DNA from: Hyphomicrobium sp.
Lineage (GTDB): Bacteria; Pseudomonadota; Alphaproteobacteria; Rhizobiales; Hyphomicrobiaceae
Direction: 5' to 3'
Assembly: GCA_002928955.1 (NCBI GenBank)
Contig: PERT01000017.1
Span: 1 to 55,980, forward strand
DNA: 55,980 nt
Part shown: one piece after another, positions 1 through 9,293 of the stretch
Layout: each line of letters begins with the position of its first letter
Numbering within the stretch: position 1 is the first letter of the stretch
Notes under the pieces: model-generated
Seen by the model: only the letters and a program-made list of their open reading frames with translations
Databases searched by the model: none
What the model was told of the DNA's origin: nothing
Program-made: the position numbers and the translations under genes

Positions 1-1
1 C

Positions 2-96
2 CTATGATTCTAGTGTAGCTTTTGCATCTGGCGTTTGGTTTCGAGTCTAGCCCCGAGTGGGGACCAAACGTCAGATGCGCTACACTAGTGTCATAG
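2..96. repeat. Large bulged inverted repeat (hairpin element 1)
   Basis: Two arms, 2-39 and 63-96, pair almost completely. CTATGA pairs with TCATAG. CTAGTGTAGC (10-19) pairs with GCTACACTAG (79-88). GCATCTG (24-30) pairs with CAGATGC (72-78), and CGTTTGGT (32-39) with ACCAAACG (63-70). A 4-nt T bulge (20-23) lies on the left arm only. The 23-nt loop (40-62) ends in CCCC-gagt-GGGG. The core from TAGTG (11) to CACTA (87) is 77 bp and has the same architecture as two elements at the far end of the window. Confidence 0.85.
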
Positions 97-183
97 AGAT
101 TACGAAGTCGGCTCGCTTGGGAATTGCGAGAATGAATCGGACTTCGGAATCATCACATTAGATCCGACTTGGAGAACCAGGGA

Positions 184-1575
184 ATGTGCGGCGCATCCGC
201 AACGTCAGCCAACACGGCGCAGCTGCGACGCCTGAGCGAGCGCCTTGTCGCATCGGCCCGGCAGTTGCAGCAAGGATCGGGGGACCGCGAACGCACGCAG
301 CGCGATGCGCTGGCGGCCTTTGGTGTCCGCGTCGTCAGCGCAGGCCTCTTGTATCTGACGCAGATCGTGCTCGCCCGATGGATGGGTACGACCGAATACG
401 GCGTCTACGTTTTTGTCTGGACTTGGGTTTTGATCCTTGGTGGCCTGTGCCATTTGGGATTGAGCCTCACCATGATACGGCTCATTCCCGCCTATCGCGA
501 GACGGGCGAACTATCCTTGTTGCGCGGACTCATTTTCGGCGGCCGATGGGCCGCAATCGCGCTTGGCACGCTCGTCTCCGGATTTGGAATTGGCGGGCTA
601 TGGTTGTTCGGACCGACCGTGTCGAGCCCTTACGTTCTGCCGCTCTATCTCGCACTCGTTTGCATACCGCTCTATGCTCTCACCGATGTTCAGGACGGGA
701 TTGGTCGCGGGCACGCCTGGATGGATCTGGCCCTGCTGCCGCCCTATGTTCTGAGGCCGATACTTTTGCTTTTGGCGATGGTCGCCGCACTCGCCTATGG
801 ACTGCCCATGCGCGCCGAGACGGCGGCCGGCTCGGCGATTCTTGCAACATGGGCATCCGGCGTCATCCAGCTGCTGCTGCTCAATCGCCGGCTCGGCGCG
901 ACGATTGCGGCCGGTGACCGGCAATACACATTCAAGACCTGGTTTCGTGCGTCTCTTCCGCTGGTCGTGATCGCCGGTTGCGAGCTCGTCCTCCAGAACG
1001 CCGACGTCTTGGTGATCTCGCGCTATCTCTCGCCAGCGGACGTCGGCATATACTTTGCCGCGGCAAAGACCATGAGCCTCATTCTGTTCGTCCACTATGC
1101 CGTCGGCAGCGCTGTTGCCAATCGCTTCGCCACGTTGAACGCGCGCGGCGACCGCGAGCAACTTCGCGCCTTCGTGAGGGATGCGGTCAACTGGACGTTC
1201 TGGCCGTCGCTCGCCTGCGCAGTGCTCTTGCTTGCGCTCGGCCTGCCGCTGCTGGCGTTGTTCGGATCGCAATTCCAGACCGGATATCCCGTCATGATCA
1301 TCCTTGCACTCGGTTTCATGGCGCGGGCATCCATGGGCCCGGCGGAATTCCTGCTCAACATGCTGGGCGAGCAGTCCCTGTGCGCCACGGTTTTGACGGT
1401 GACGGCGGCGCTGAACATCGCGTTGAACTTCGCCCTGGTGCCGTCGTTCGGGATGATCGGTGCGGCGACAGCGACTTCCCTGTCGATCACCTTCGCCGCC
1501 GCGATGAACTACTTGGTGGCACGTCGACGCTTGGAGATCGAGATCGCGATCTGGAGCAATCTTCCGCGGCGTTGA
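184..1575 (+). CDS. Polysaccharide/oligosaccharide flippase (Wzx/MATE-like)
   Basis: Integral membrane protein of about 463 residues, very hydrophobic along its whole length with roughly a dozen predicted membrane segments after a charged N-terminal tail. The segment around VLARWMGTTEYGVYVFVWTW is typical of the polysaccharide-biosynthesis/flippase family, which moves lipid-linked sugar units across the inner membrane. ATG 184 is chosen because GGAG (171-174) lies 9 nt upstream; an in-frame TTG at 169 is the alternative. No glycosyltransferase or polymerase gene is next to it, which is unusual for Wzx genes. Related hairpin repeats lie on both sides. The family call is good; the sugar substrate cannot be told. 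Confidence 0.8.
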   Translation: MCGASATSANTAQLRRLSERLVASARQLQQGSGDRERTQRDALAAFGVRVVSAGLLYLTQIVLARWMGTTEYGVYVFVWTWVLILGGLCHLGLSLTMIRLIPAYRETGELSLLRGLIFGGRWAAIALGTLVSGFGIGGLWLFGPTVSSPYVLPLYLALVCIPLYALTDVQDGIGRGHAWMDLALLPPYVLRPILLLLAMVAALAYGLPMRAETAAGSAILATWASGVIQLLLLNRRLGATIAAGDRQYTFKTWFRASLPLVVIAGCELVLQNADVLVISRYLSPADVGIYFAAAKTMSLILFVHYAVGSAVANRFATLNARGDREQLRAFVRDAVNWTFWPSLACAVLLLALGLPLLALFGSQFQTGYPVMIILALGFMARASMGPAEFLLNMLGEQSLCATVLTVTAALNIALNFALVPSFGMIGAATATSLSITFAAAMNYLVARRRLEIEIAIWSNLPRR

Positions 1576-1894
1576 ACGTGGCCGTTGCTCTGTTCGGCAG
1601 GTTTGACCGGTATTCCGGCATCAGGCGGCGAGCTTCACGAACGGGACAAGAAAAGAAGGGTCCGCAAGCTCGATCCGCTGGGTTCGGATCGGATCAGGCG
1701 CGATATCACGCGACTTTCAAGCCCGCTCAATCGTTCTCACGTGGCTGTGAGACGACCTTTCCAAACACGTGCAAGCGGGTCAAAACGATCTGGCGGCGGA
1801 ACGGGTCATCCTGCTTCGCCTCCGGATGCCTTTTTGTCGGGTGGCCATCGGTTGCACCAGCCCAGTCGCCAATTCATCGAGAGCAAAACACCCC

Positions 1895-2014
1895 ATGAAA
1901 GCACTTATGGTAACGGCGGTTGGCCTGACCTTGCTTGCGGCCAGTGTCCTGGCTGCGGTGGGTTCCGATGATCGGCAAAACGCGGGTATCCGAGAACGCG
2001 CTGCCGGCATTTGA
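1895..2014 (+). CDS. Short ORF with signal-like N-terminus, possibly a remnant
   Basis: Thirty-nine codons starting MKALMVTAVGLTLLAASVLA, which reads as a signal peptide or single membrane segment, followed by only about 18 polar residues ending RERAAGI. No strong Shine-Dalgarno sequence is visible. It could be a tiny exported peptide or the 5' end of a gene whose remainder was lost. I do not recognise a family. Confidence 0.3.
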   Translation: MKALMVTAVGLTLLAASVLAAVGSDDRQNAGIRERAAGI

Positions 2015-2072
2015 ACGAAGGGCGTATCGGTAGCCTCAACGCTCAAACCGTTCCTTTTGGCAGGCTCGTGAG

Positions 2073-2138
2073 GCTCGTCCGGCGTTCGAACCTTGGACCA
2101 ACCGAGAGCGGGGACAAACGTCAGGTGCTCTACGCGTG
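2073..2138. repeat. Degenerate copy of hairpin element 1
   Basis: Aligns without gaps to element 1 at a constant offset of 2051 from position 25 to 64: CGTCCGGCGTT (2076-2086) matches CATCTGGCGTT (25-35), and GGGGAC (2110-2115) matches 59-64. AAACGTCAGGTGCTCTAC (2116-2133) then matches AAACGTCAGATGCGCTAC after a one-base deletion. The loop is not conserved. The arms still pair partly. Same orientation as element 1, so the two copies bracket the flippase gene as direct repeats. Confidence 0.6.
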
Positions 2139-2282
2139 CCACACGCAAGTGATCCGAACCGATCGGGCTTCCACCCCCCTCAGGTCTTCTTAGTCTTTGG
2201 TGCCGTCTGGTGGTTGCCAATCCCGGTGTCGTCGCGAACGGCCCGTTTGCGGAAAGCGCTGGACCGATACCGGTAGACATCG

Positions 2283-2963
2283 TTACCCGATCGTAAACCG
2301 TCGGCGTTCTTCGGCTAGGAATACCGCCCCGGCGGCACCGAGCGACGCATAAAACACCGACGACCTGGCCGCGGTCATGTCCCTGAAAAAGCGCGGGACC
2401 CAACTGGCGACGTAGGTCTCGAAAAACGCGCGTTCCTCGTTCGGGTCCGCATCCTCCCCAATAGACCCGTCAGCTAGACCGGCCATTATTTCGAGAACGG
2501 ATGAGACGTGATCTTCTGGATCTGTAATCGCGGGATCGCGCGCGATGCCGAGCCTGTCCATGTCGCGCCTGAGCGCCACGAGCGGCTCCTCGCCGCATCC
2601 GTCTGCCAGGTAGTTTGAGCAGTAGGGAATCAGCTGGGGCCGGAGTAGCCCGACACCACCAAACAACATCTGGTACTCGGCAGCGACGCTCGATGCGCTG
2701 AGCGCGGCGGCAATGCGGCCGGTATGGGCGATGGCGTTTCCGACCGTCGTGCCGTCCCCATCTAGCCGTGCAGCCTCGGCGAGATCCTCGGCTGAAGGAG
2801 GGAATGAGAGAAAGAAAGCGAAAATCCGATAGACATGTGCGCGAAGCACCGCCTGCGGCGGACTATCGAGCTCCAACCCGAGCAGGCCAGCGTGATGCAT
2901 CTGTGGCATGGGCAGCCTCCCCAACTCTTCGACGCTCAACTTCCTGCTCTTTTCCTGAGCCAT
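2283..2963 (-). CDS. TorD/DmsD-family molybdoenzyme chaperone
   Basis: 226-residue all-helical protein of the TorD family, cytoplasmic chaperones that hold molybdoenzyme precursors until cofactor is inserted and Tat export begins. The family signature is visible as EYQMLFGG (96-103) followed by PYCSNY (113-118). The start at 2963 (MAQEKSRKL) is chosen because upstream in-frame sequence is not family-like. It is divergent from moaA, a Moco synthesis gene, which supports the role. The oxidoreductase it would serve is not beside it; formate dehydrogenase is likely given fdhD at 28.7 kb, but this is inference. Confidence 0.85.
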   Translation of the reverse strand: MAQEKSRKLSVEELGRLPMPQMHHAGLLGLELDSPPQAVLRAHVYRIFAFFLSFPPSAEDLAEAARLDGDGTTVGNAIAHTGRIAAALSASSVAAEYQMLFGGVGLLRPQLIPYCSNYLADGCGEEPLVALRRDMDRLGIARDPAITDPEDHVSSVLEIMAGLADGSIGEDADPNEERAFFETYVASWVPRFFRDMTAARSSVFYASLGAAGAVFLAEERRRFTIG

Positions 2964-3226
2964 GACTCTGACTCCGATTAGCGCAACCTGCAAGTCTTCA
3001 AAACACTCAAATTCCCAATGAATCGGCCGTCTTTTGCTGCATTGCAATAGACCGGCCGTCAGTTGTGCTTCGAGACTGGAGGTAGCATCAGGGCCGAGCG
3101 GTTCGCACCTTATCGAGTGAACTTGTGTTCCCACTTGAAGTCGCTAGGGTGGAGGTAATCCAGTGTCGCGGTTGCATCTGATCGCATCGATGCCCCGACG
3201 CATTCCCTTGCTGACCGGATGTACGC
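2964..3226. promoter_or_regulatory. Divergent intergenic region, torD-like / moaA
   Basis: 263 bases between two divergent genes; promoters for both must lie here. CGGCCGTC occurs twice about 30 nt apart (near 3025 and 3053). I see no convincing Moco riboswitch fold and no clear -35/-10 pair. Confidence 0.3.
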
Positions 3227-4255
3227 ATGACCATGGCCGCTGAAATTTTCGAGCCCAAGCCGACGCTCGTGGACCCGTTCGGCCGCCATGTCAGCTACTT
3301 GCGCGTGTCGGTCACGGATCGCTGCGATTTTCGCTGCGTTTACTGCATGTCCGAGCATATGACATTTCTGCCGAAGCGGGATCTATTGTCGCTCGAGGAA
3401 CTTGACAGGCTCTGCTCGGCCTTCGTCGGCAAGGGTGTCAAACGGCTGCGCATCACTGGCGGGGAGCCACTGGTCCGCAAGAACATCCTGTGGCTTTTCC
3501 GAGCGCTGAGCCGACATATCGAATCTGGTGCGCTCGACGAGTTGACGCTGACGACCAACGGCAGCCAGCTGGTTAAATACGCTGAACAACTCGCCGCGTG
3601 CGGCGTTCGCCGCATCAACGTGTCACTCGACACTCTGAACCCGGATCGATTCAAGGCGATCACCCGCTGGGGTGATTTTTCAACGGTGACCGATGGGCTA
3701 GCCGCCGCCGAGAAAGCAGGCCTCGCCGTCAAGATCAACGCTGTGGCGCTGAAGGGTGTGAACGAGGAGGAGATCGAGGATCTGGTCCGCTTTGCGCATG
3801 GCCGCGGCGCCGACTTGACGCTGATCGAAACCATGCCGCTCGGTGATATCGATGGCGATCGTACGGACCAGTATTTGCCGCTGTCGATCGTGCGTGCACG
3901 CCTCATGGACCGGTTCACGCTCGAGGACATCCCCTATCGCACCGGTGGCCCGGCTCGCTACGTGCGCGTGAAGGAGACCGGCGGGCGGCTCGGCTTCATC
4001 ACGCCGATGACGCATAACTTCTGCGAGAGCTGCAACCGCGTGCGCCTCACCTGCACGGGTACGCTTTACATGTGCCTCGGACAAGATGACGCCGCCGATC
4101 TGCGAGCGCCACTTCGCGCGTCCACCGACGATAGCGCGCTGCTTGCCGCCATTGACGGCGCGATCGCGCGGAAACCCAAGGGCCACGATTTCATCATCGA
4201 TCGCCGCACCAAGAAGCCCGCCGTGGGCCGCCACATGAGCGTTACCGGCGGCTGA
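3227..4255 (+). CDS. moaA: GTP 3',8-cyclase MoaA
   Basis: 342-residue radical SAM enzyme for the first step of molybdenum cofactor synthesis, turning GTP into (8S)-3',8-cyclo-GTP. The N-terminal [4Fe-4S] ligands are C33, C37 and C40, and the SAM-binding TGGEP lies at 78-81. The second cluster, which binds GTP, uses C266, C269 and C283. The protein ends with Gly-Gly, required in the family for activity. Length is normal. ATG 3227 is used; ATG 3233 is an equally possible start. It acts upstream of mobA/mobB, encoded 26 kb away in this window. Confidence 0.97.
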   Translation: MTMAAEIFEPKPTLVDPFGRHVSYLRVSVTDRCDFRCVYCMSEHMTFLPKRDLLSLEELDRLCSAFVGKGVKRLRITGGEPLVRKNILWLFRALSRHIESGALDELTLTTNGSQLVKYAEQLAACGVRRINVSLDTLNPDRFKAITRWGDFSTVTDGLAAAEKAGLAVKINAVALKGVNEEEIEDLVRFAHGRGADLTLIETMPLGDIDGDRTDQYLPLSIVRARLMDRFTLEDIPYRTGGPARYVRVKETGGRLGFITPMTHNFCESCNRVRLTCTGTLYMCLGQDDAADLRAPLRASTDDSALLAAIDGAIARKPKGHDFIIDRRTKKPAVGRHMSVTGG

Positions 4256-4321
4256 CGCAGGTCATCCGCTCCGGCCTTCGAACTCGATCGCACCACACGC
4301 GAGCACGGACATCCTGAACCC

Positions 4322-5329
4322 ATGCAGGCACCATCGTCTCCGCCCGCGAGCGCGGGCTCCGACGCGGCTAACCTGCATGGCATCGTCGCCATGCTCGCAT
4401 CGATGGCCGCGTTCACCGCCAACGATGTCTGCGTCAAGCTTGCGTCCGAGCGGGTACCGCTCGGCGAGATTATTTTTCTGCGGAATGGCATTGCAACGAT
4501 GTTCCTCGTGGTCGGACTATTCTTGGCCTACAGGTCGATCGACGCCGTCCGGTCCGCGCTCGGGCTCCACGCAATCCGATCATCGCCAGGGCTGGCTCGG
4601 TTGCTGTCGTGGCGGATGGCTGGCGAAATGTTTGCCACACTGTTGTTTCTCGCGGCCCTTATCCGCATGCCCATCGCCGACATTACGGCCATCGGACAAT
4701 TCACACCGCTGGCTGTGACGGCTGGGGCCGCTCTGTTTCTCAACGAACCCGTCGGCTGGCGGCGATGGCTGGCGGCGCTCGCCGGATTGGTGGGTGTGCT
4801 GCTGATCGTTCGTCCTGGCTCGACAGCCTTCACGCCTGCCGCATTTCTGGCCCTCGGGTCGATCGGCTTTGTCGTGCTGCGCGACCTGGCCACCCGTCTG
4901 ATACCGACCGCCGCAATGCCCACGGTGACGCTGACACTGATGTCGGCGAGTTCGGTTACGGTATCGGGGCTTTTGCTGATGCCGTTTGAGACGTGGGTAC
5001 GGCCGTCGTCCGGCGACCTTCTGTTGTTGATGACGGCGGGATTCTTTCTGCTGGTCGCCTACGCCTTCATTATCGTCGCGATGCGGGTTGGTGAGGTCGC
5101 CATAATTGCGCCGTTCCGCTACTCCGTGATCATCTGGGCGCTCGCAGCCGGACACCTGATCTGGAACGAGCTTCCGGACCTGATCTCTTGTGCGGGCATC
5201 GCCATCGTGATCACCGCCGGACTCTACACATTCCACCGCGAGCGGCTAAAGCGGCGTTTCGCTGCCGAACGCATGAACAAACCTACGAGAGTGTCGTCCG
5301 CACCAGCGCCCGGATCTGATCGAGCGTGA
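4322..5329 (+). CDS. DMT-superfamily (EamA) transporter
   Basis: 335 residues with about ten hydrophobic segments in two EamA halves. It begins in the cytosol with a Ser/Pro/Ala-rich tail, followed by AAFTANDVCVKLASERVPLG, typical of the first helix of DMT exporters. The first half ends with the conserved VLLIVRPG motif. Substrate cannot be inferred; such proteins export amino acids, nucleobases or other metabolites. Its 3' end overlaps the convergent regulator gene by 47 nt. It follows moaA by 66 nt, so co-transcription is possible. Confidence 0.85.
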   Translation: MQAPSSPPASAGSDAANLHGIVAMLASMAAFTANDVCVKLASERVPLGEIIFLRNGIATMFLVVGLFLAYRSIDAVRSALGLHAIRSSPGLARLLSWRMAGEMFATLLFLAALIRMPIADITAIGQFTPLAVTAGAALFLNEPVGWRRWLAALAGLVGVLLIVRPGSTAFTPAAFLALGSIGFVVLRDLATRLIPTAAMPTVTLTLMSASSVTVSGLLLMPFETWVRPSSGDLLLLMTAGFFLLVAYAFIIVAMRVGEVAIIAPFRYSVIIWALAAGHLIWNELPDLISCAGIAIVITAGLYTFHRERLKRRFAAERMNKPTRVSSAPAPGSDRA

Positions 5330-5645
5330 ATGGCTTGAGGATCGTGCCGAGCTTCGCGGCCTTGAACGACGACGCGCGCTCAAGGGCGTCGGCGTACCCC
5401 GACATGAGCAAGATGCGCAAGCCGGGGTCGAGTTTCAAAGCCTGCTCGGCGAGCGAAATCCCGTCAAGTGCCGGCATTTGTACATCGGTCACGATGAGTT
5501 CGAAGCGATCTCGCCCGCGTGCGAGCCGCTCGAGCGCTTCCGCTCCATCCTCGGTTGCCTCGACCGAATGGCCATCGGCCTCGAGGGCGCGGCGGACCAG
5601 ATCGCGGATCGCCATGTCGTCATCCGCAAGAAGAATTCTTGCCAT
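5283..5645 (-). CDS. Single-domain response regulator, CpdR-like
   Basis: 120-residue receiver domain without an output domain. The acidic pocket is D8-D10, the phosphoacceptor D54 (LIVTDVQMP) and the conserved lysine K104 (LKPF). The closest known type is CpdR, which controls ClpXP proteolysis of cell-cycle proteins in alphaproteobacteria. It ends in Leu-Ser rather than the Ala-Ala of Caulobacter CpdR, a residue pair important for its own turnover there, so the cpdR name is not assigned. It follows hpt by 68 nt on the same strand. Confidence 0.88.
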   Translation of the reverse strand: MARILLADDDMAIRDLVRRALEADGHSVEATEDGAEALERLARGRDRFELIVTDVQMPALDGISLAEQALKLDPGLRILLMSGYADALERASSFKAAKLGTILKPFTLDQIRALVRTTLS

Positions 5646-5713
5646 TACCTACCCCCTGTCGTTGCAGTCGTTCAGCCAATGGCATAGCGCGTTGGAACAT
5701 CAATCTGCGGTGT

Positions 5714-6268
5714 TCACATCGCGTTCGTGACGATGCGGCCGACGTACGGCAGTTCCCGATACCGGTGGGCGACATCCATGCCATAGCCAACAACGAACAC
5801 TTCCGGACACGCGAACGCGCGGAAATCGGGGACCAGATCGACCGCCCGCTGCGTCTGCTTGTCGAGCAGCACGCAGGTGGAGATCGATTTCGCCCCGCGC
5901 GCTGAAATCAGATCCTTGGCAAACGCAAGGGTGCGACCTGAATCCAGTACATCGTCAATCAGCAGCACATTCCGATCGATGACGTCGAGGTCGAGATCGC
6001 GTAAAATCTCGACCTGTCCTGACGACGTGGTGCTTTTTCGGTAGCTCGACAGCGTGAGGAAGTCGACTTCCGGCTCGAGGCCTACCCGGTGCATCGCGCG
6101 AAGGAGATCGGCTGCGAACACGAAGCTGCCCTTCAATACTGCGACCACGAGCAGTCGCTCGAAGTTCCGCTGGGCAATCTCGCTGGCCAGTTCATCGAGG
6201 CGAGCGGCGATCGCGTCAGGCGAAAAGACCACTTCGAGGCCTTTGGCTCGGGCGGCGTCCTGTGGCAT
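5714..6268 (-). CDS. hpt: Hypoxanthine phosphoribosyltransferase
   Basis: 184-residue type I PRTase salvaging hypoxanthine and guanine with PRPP to IMP and GMP. The PRPP-binding loop VLLIDDVLDSGRTL is at 101-114, and the flexible-loop region SSYRKSTTSSG at 74-84. ATG 6268 (MPQDAARAKG) matches the usual family length; an upstream ATG at 6334 is in frame but adds sequence unlike the family. It is divergent from ftsE. hpt, a receiver protein and ftsEX together form a familiar alphaproteobacterial neighbourhood. Confidence 0.93.
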   Translation of the reverse strand: MPQDAARAKGLEVVFSPDAIAARLDELASEIAQRNFERLLVVAVLKGSFVFAADLLRAMHRVGLEPEVDFLTLSSYRKSTTSSGQVEILRDLDLDVIDRNVLLIDDVLDSGRTLAFAKDLISARGAKSISTCVLLDKQTQRAVDLVPDFRAFACPEVFVVGYGMDVAHRYRELPYVGRIVTNAM

Positions 6269-6529
6269 GGTCGTTGGTCCGTGTTTGCACAATTCTGGAA
6301 GGCAGAGATCTTGACTGAAGATACGGTCGCCCATCCCCAATCCGACCCACCCTGATGTCGAAGTTGTGCACATGAACCCGCCACATTAATGACCGATTGA
6401 ACGTTGGCCACACTTTTCGCATAAGCTCGGTCCACGTAGAGCCTCGGCACAACTTGAATGCTCAACCTGCCGGCCTTGGAATGAACGGACGCATTCAAGC
6501 TCAATATCGAGACCAAGCCCGTCAACAGC

Positions 6530-7201
6530 ATGCGTGGTCAGACCGTGATTCGCCTCTCAAATATCGCATTGAAATACGACAGCGGACCCGACGTTCTGGC
6601 CGAGGTGAACTTTCATTTGCGGCCGGGTTCGTTCCACTTCCTGACCGGACCTTCGGGTGCCGGCAAGACATCGCTGCTCAGGCTTTTGTTCATGTCGACC
6701 CACCCGACACGCGGGCGGATCGAGATGTTCAACCAGGACGTTTCCCGCATCTCGACCTCGAAACGTGCCCAGTTGCGCCGGCGGATCGGCATCGTGTTCC
6801 AGGATTTCCGGCTGCTCGAGCATCTGACAACCTGGGAGAACGTCGCACTTCCGCTGCGCGTTGTCGGCAAGGACCTGGCCGACTACAAGGAAGACGTGAC
6901 GGACCTGTTGCAGTGGGTCGGTCTTGGTGACCGGATGCATGCTGCGCCATCCGTTCTTTCAGGTGGCGAAAAGCAGCGCGCGGCAATAGCCCGAGCGGTA
7001 ATCGGCAAGCCTGAATTGCTGCTGGCCGATGAGCCAACCGGAAACGTCGACCCGCAGATGGCCCGGCGACTTCTCAGGTTGTTCATCGAATTGAACAGGC
7101 TCGGTACCTCGGTGCTGATCGCGACCCACGACCATCAACTCATGCGGCAATATAAGGCGCCGCGGCTGGAGCTCCACGACGGCCATGTCCGGATCGTATG
7201 A
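6530..7201 (+). CDS. ftsE: Cell division ATP-binding protein FtsE
   Basis: 223-residue ABC ATPase that pairs with FtsX at the division ring to control septal peptidoglycan hydrolases. Walker A GPSGAGKT is at 40-47, the ABC signature LSGGEKQR at 143-150, and Walker B LLLADEP at 163-169; FQDFRLL in the Q-loop is typical for FtsE. ATG 6530 is given, but GTG 6545 would give the common family start (VIRLSN) and is a good alternative. It overlaps ftsX by 17 nt. Confidence 0.95.
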   Translation: MRGQTVIRLSNIALKYDSGPDVLAEVNFHLRPGSFHFLTGPSGAGKTSLLRLLFMSTHPTRGRIEMFNQDVSRISTSKRAQLRRRIGIVFQDFRLLEHLTTWENVALPLRVVGKDLADYKEDVTDLLQWVGLGDRMHAAPSVLSGGEKQRAAIARAVIGKPELLLADEPTGNVDPQMARRLLRLFIELNRLGTSVLIATHDHQLMRQYKAPRLELHDGHVRIV

Positions 7202-8390
7202 CAAACCGCGCGGCCCGCTGGGACCGCGACCGGCTCCCCACTTCGAGCCGTTCGACGATGTTTTGACCGGGCCGCCGTCGTCGTCTCCGTCGGCCGGCAT
7301 GCGTCCTGATTTTGCCGCGGACTACACCCAGCAGCCCATTTCGCCGACCGGACAGCAGCCTGGGCAGCAACCTGGGCAGCAGGCGGGCCAAACGACCGCA
7401 CGGGCGCGCCTTGAAGCCCCCCTCCGCGATCGCCCTGCGCCACAACCCGAGATTTATGCGCCGGTCCGCGATGCCAAGACCGAGCGCGAGAAGGGCCATG
7501 CGCCCATTGTTCCGGCCGGATCTGTCACCGGACGATCGCTCACGCTCGTGATTTCGATCATGTGCTTCCTGGCCTGCCTGACCGCCGGCGCGGTCTATAT
7601 GATCAACCAGTCGGCCAACGCCTGGCTCAAGGACATCGCCAGCGAGATCACGATCCAGGTCGAGCCGAGAGAAAACGTCGACACCGAGAAGACCTTGAAA
7701 GAGGTGCTCGCCTTTCTCGGCAAGCAGCCGGGCGTTGCCAACGCAAAATCGCTGAGCATCGAGACGTCGCAGGCGCTCCTGGAGCCCTGGCTCGGCCAAT
7801 CCGACGCCTTGAAGAGCCTGCCGGTCCCCCGCCTTGTGGCCATCGAGGTGGACCGGTCGGCGCCCCCGAAGCTCGATGAGCTCAGGACTGCGCTCACCAG
7901 GCAGTTCAAGGGCGTGAGCCTCGACGATCATCGCCAATGGCAACAGCAGATCCGGACCGTCACCCGTTCGTTTGCGCTTGGTGGTTTGGCAATACTGCTG
8001 CTGGTGGCCGCGGCGACAACGGCGATCATCATTTCGGCTACCCGAAGTGCCATGGCATCCAACCGTGAAATCGTCGAGGTACTGCACTTCGTCGGTGCGA
8101 CGGACCGTTTCATCGCGCGCGAATTCGAAAAGCATTTCCTCCAGCTCGGCATCCGCGCCGGTGTCGTGGGCGCAGGCTCGGCGATGCTGGTGTTCCTCAT
8201 CATGCCCACGATTATGGAGCTGCTGGGGGGCGGATCGGTGACGACTGCCGAGCTCAACCGACTGATCGGCGCCGGTGGTCTCGACCCGGCCGGCTATGTA
8301 TTGCTGGGGATGGTCGTCGTGGTGGTCGCAGCCCTGTGCATGCTGACCTCGCGCCTCGGCGTGTTCCGGATTTTGAACAGCCGCAACTGA
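7185..8390 (+). CDS. ftsX: Cell division protein FtsX
   Basis: 401-residue membrane partner of FtsE. After a long Pro/Gln-rich cytosolic tail come one membrane helix (about 120-142), a periplasmic loop, and three further helices, the last pair ending ALCMLTSRLGVFRIL. The N-terminal tail carries a short repeat (GQQPGQQPGQQAGQ), encoded around 7352-7391, and is longer than in E. coli. Translation is probably coupled to ftsE through the 17-nt overlap. Confidence 0.93.
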   Translation: MSGSYDKPRGPLGPRPAPHFEPFDDVLTGPPSSSPSAGMRPDFAADYTQQPISPTGQQPGQQPGQQAGQTTARARLEAPLRDRPAPQPEIYAPVRDAKTEREKGHAPIVPAGSVTGRSLTLVISIMCFLACLTAGAVYMINQSANAWLKDIASEITIQVEPRENVDTEKTLKEVLAFLGKQPGVANAKSLSIETSQALLEPWLGQSDALKSLPVPRLVAIEVDRSAPPKLDELRTALTRQFKGVSLDDHRQWQQQIRTVTRSFALGGLAILLLVAAATTAIIISATRSAMASNREIVEVLHFVGATDRFIAREFEKHFLQLGIRAGVVGAGSAMLVFLIMPTIMELLGGGSVTTAELNRLIGAGGLDPAGYVLLGMVVVVVAALCMLTSRLGVFRILNSRN

Positions 8391-8630
8391 TCCAACGCCG
8401 GTGGCGCGTGGCCGTGAGCCGTGCCATGCTGAAATTGACGACTTTCGAACGATGTTCAATGTTTTCGTCACACACCTGTCGAATTCGGGTACTGTGGTCG
8501 CTGAGGTTTTGAGATCGAAAACGCGACAGGTTTCGGGTGCAGGAGCGGCGTGCGGTCATGGCTTCTGGGCTCGACAATCGGGCCACATTTTCGAGATTGG
8601 CGCACGCGGGACAGGTACTGCGGACCGGCA

Positions 8631-9248
8631 ATGACAAGATCGGGACGAGCGATGACAGTTGCGGCTGCCGCGTCGACGGCATTGGTCGTCTTTGGCTTCG
8701 TTCTGTTCGCCACGGCCGTGACCCGCGACCGTATCGACCCGGACCTTCGCGCCGACGGCATCGTGGTTCTCACCGGTGGCGAGCTCCGTATTGCAGAAGG
8801 CGCGCGGCTCCTGGTGCGGGGACAGGCCCGGCGGATGCTGATCTCGGGCGTCAACCCGCGCACCAGTCGCCATGATCTGATGCGGCTGTCTGGGCTCAGC
8901 GAGGCCCAATTCAACTGCTGCGTCGATCTCGGCTACGGCGCGCTGGATACCATTGGCAACGCCACGGAGACCCGTATCTGGGCCGAGCAGCGGCAATTCT
9001 CCAGTTTGATCGTCGTCACGTCGAGCTACCACATGCCGCGCGGGCTGGCGGAACTGGCGCTCGAGATGCCGCGCGTTCAACTGGTTCCCCATGCTGTCGT
9101 TCCGCCGAGCATGCGCCAGACTGGCTGGTGGCTGCATCTCACGACGACGCGCGTGCTGCTCGGAGAATATGTGAAATTCCTCCCGGCCGCCGCCCGGCTG
9201 ACAGTGTCGCGGCTTGTGGGGCAGCTGGGGCAGCGTCCGTTGACATAG
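8631..9248 (+). CDS. YdcF/SanA/ElyC-like DUF218 protein
   Basis: 205 residues: one N-terminal membrane helix (about 12-28) then a DUF218 domain facing the periplasm, with DGIVVLTGGELRIAEGARLL and the conserved SSYHMPR motif. Family members act on cell-envelope precursors, but the reaction is not settled. ATG 8631 is chosen because the helix then sits near the N-terminus; an in-frame ATG at 8550 adds 27 unconserved residues. It lies between ftsX and plsC on the same strand, consistent with an envelope operon. Confidence 0.83.
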   Translation: MTRSGRAMTVAAAASTALVVFGFVLFATAVTRDRIDPDLRADGIVVLTGGELRIAEGARLLVRGQARRMLISGVNPRTSRHDLMRLSGLSEAQFNCCVDLGYGALDTIGNATETRIWAEQRQFSSLIVVTSSYHMPRGLAELALEMPRVQLVPHAVVPPSMRQTGWWLHLTTTRVLLGEYVKFLPAAARLTVSRLVGQLGQRPLT

Positions 9249-9293
9249 GAAATGGCCGCCTCGAACCGGTGTTGTCTGAACGAAAAGGTCCCC

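Larger units (their letters stand above)
1576..2282. other. Gene-poor stretch after the flippase
   Basis: About 700 bases without a convincing full-length gene. It holds one short ORF with a signal-like N-terminus (1895-2014) and a degraded copy of the hairpin element (about 2073-2138). Other open frames here are short and show no recognisable features. It may be a scar of rearrangement, which would fit with the TorD-like gene that follows having no molybdoenzyme neighbour. Confidence 0.5.

Noticed and set aside
2076-2100. tRNA-like T-loop (GGCGTTCGAACC)
   Set aside because: The flanking bases do not form a 5-bp T-stem and no anticodon or acceptor stem is present; the motif belongs to the degraded hairpin copy.
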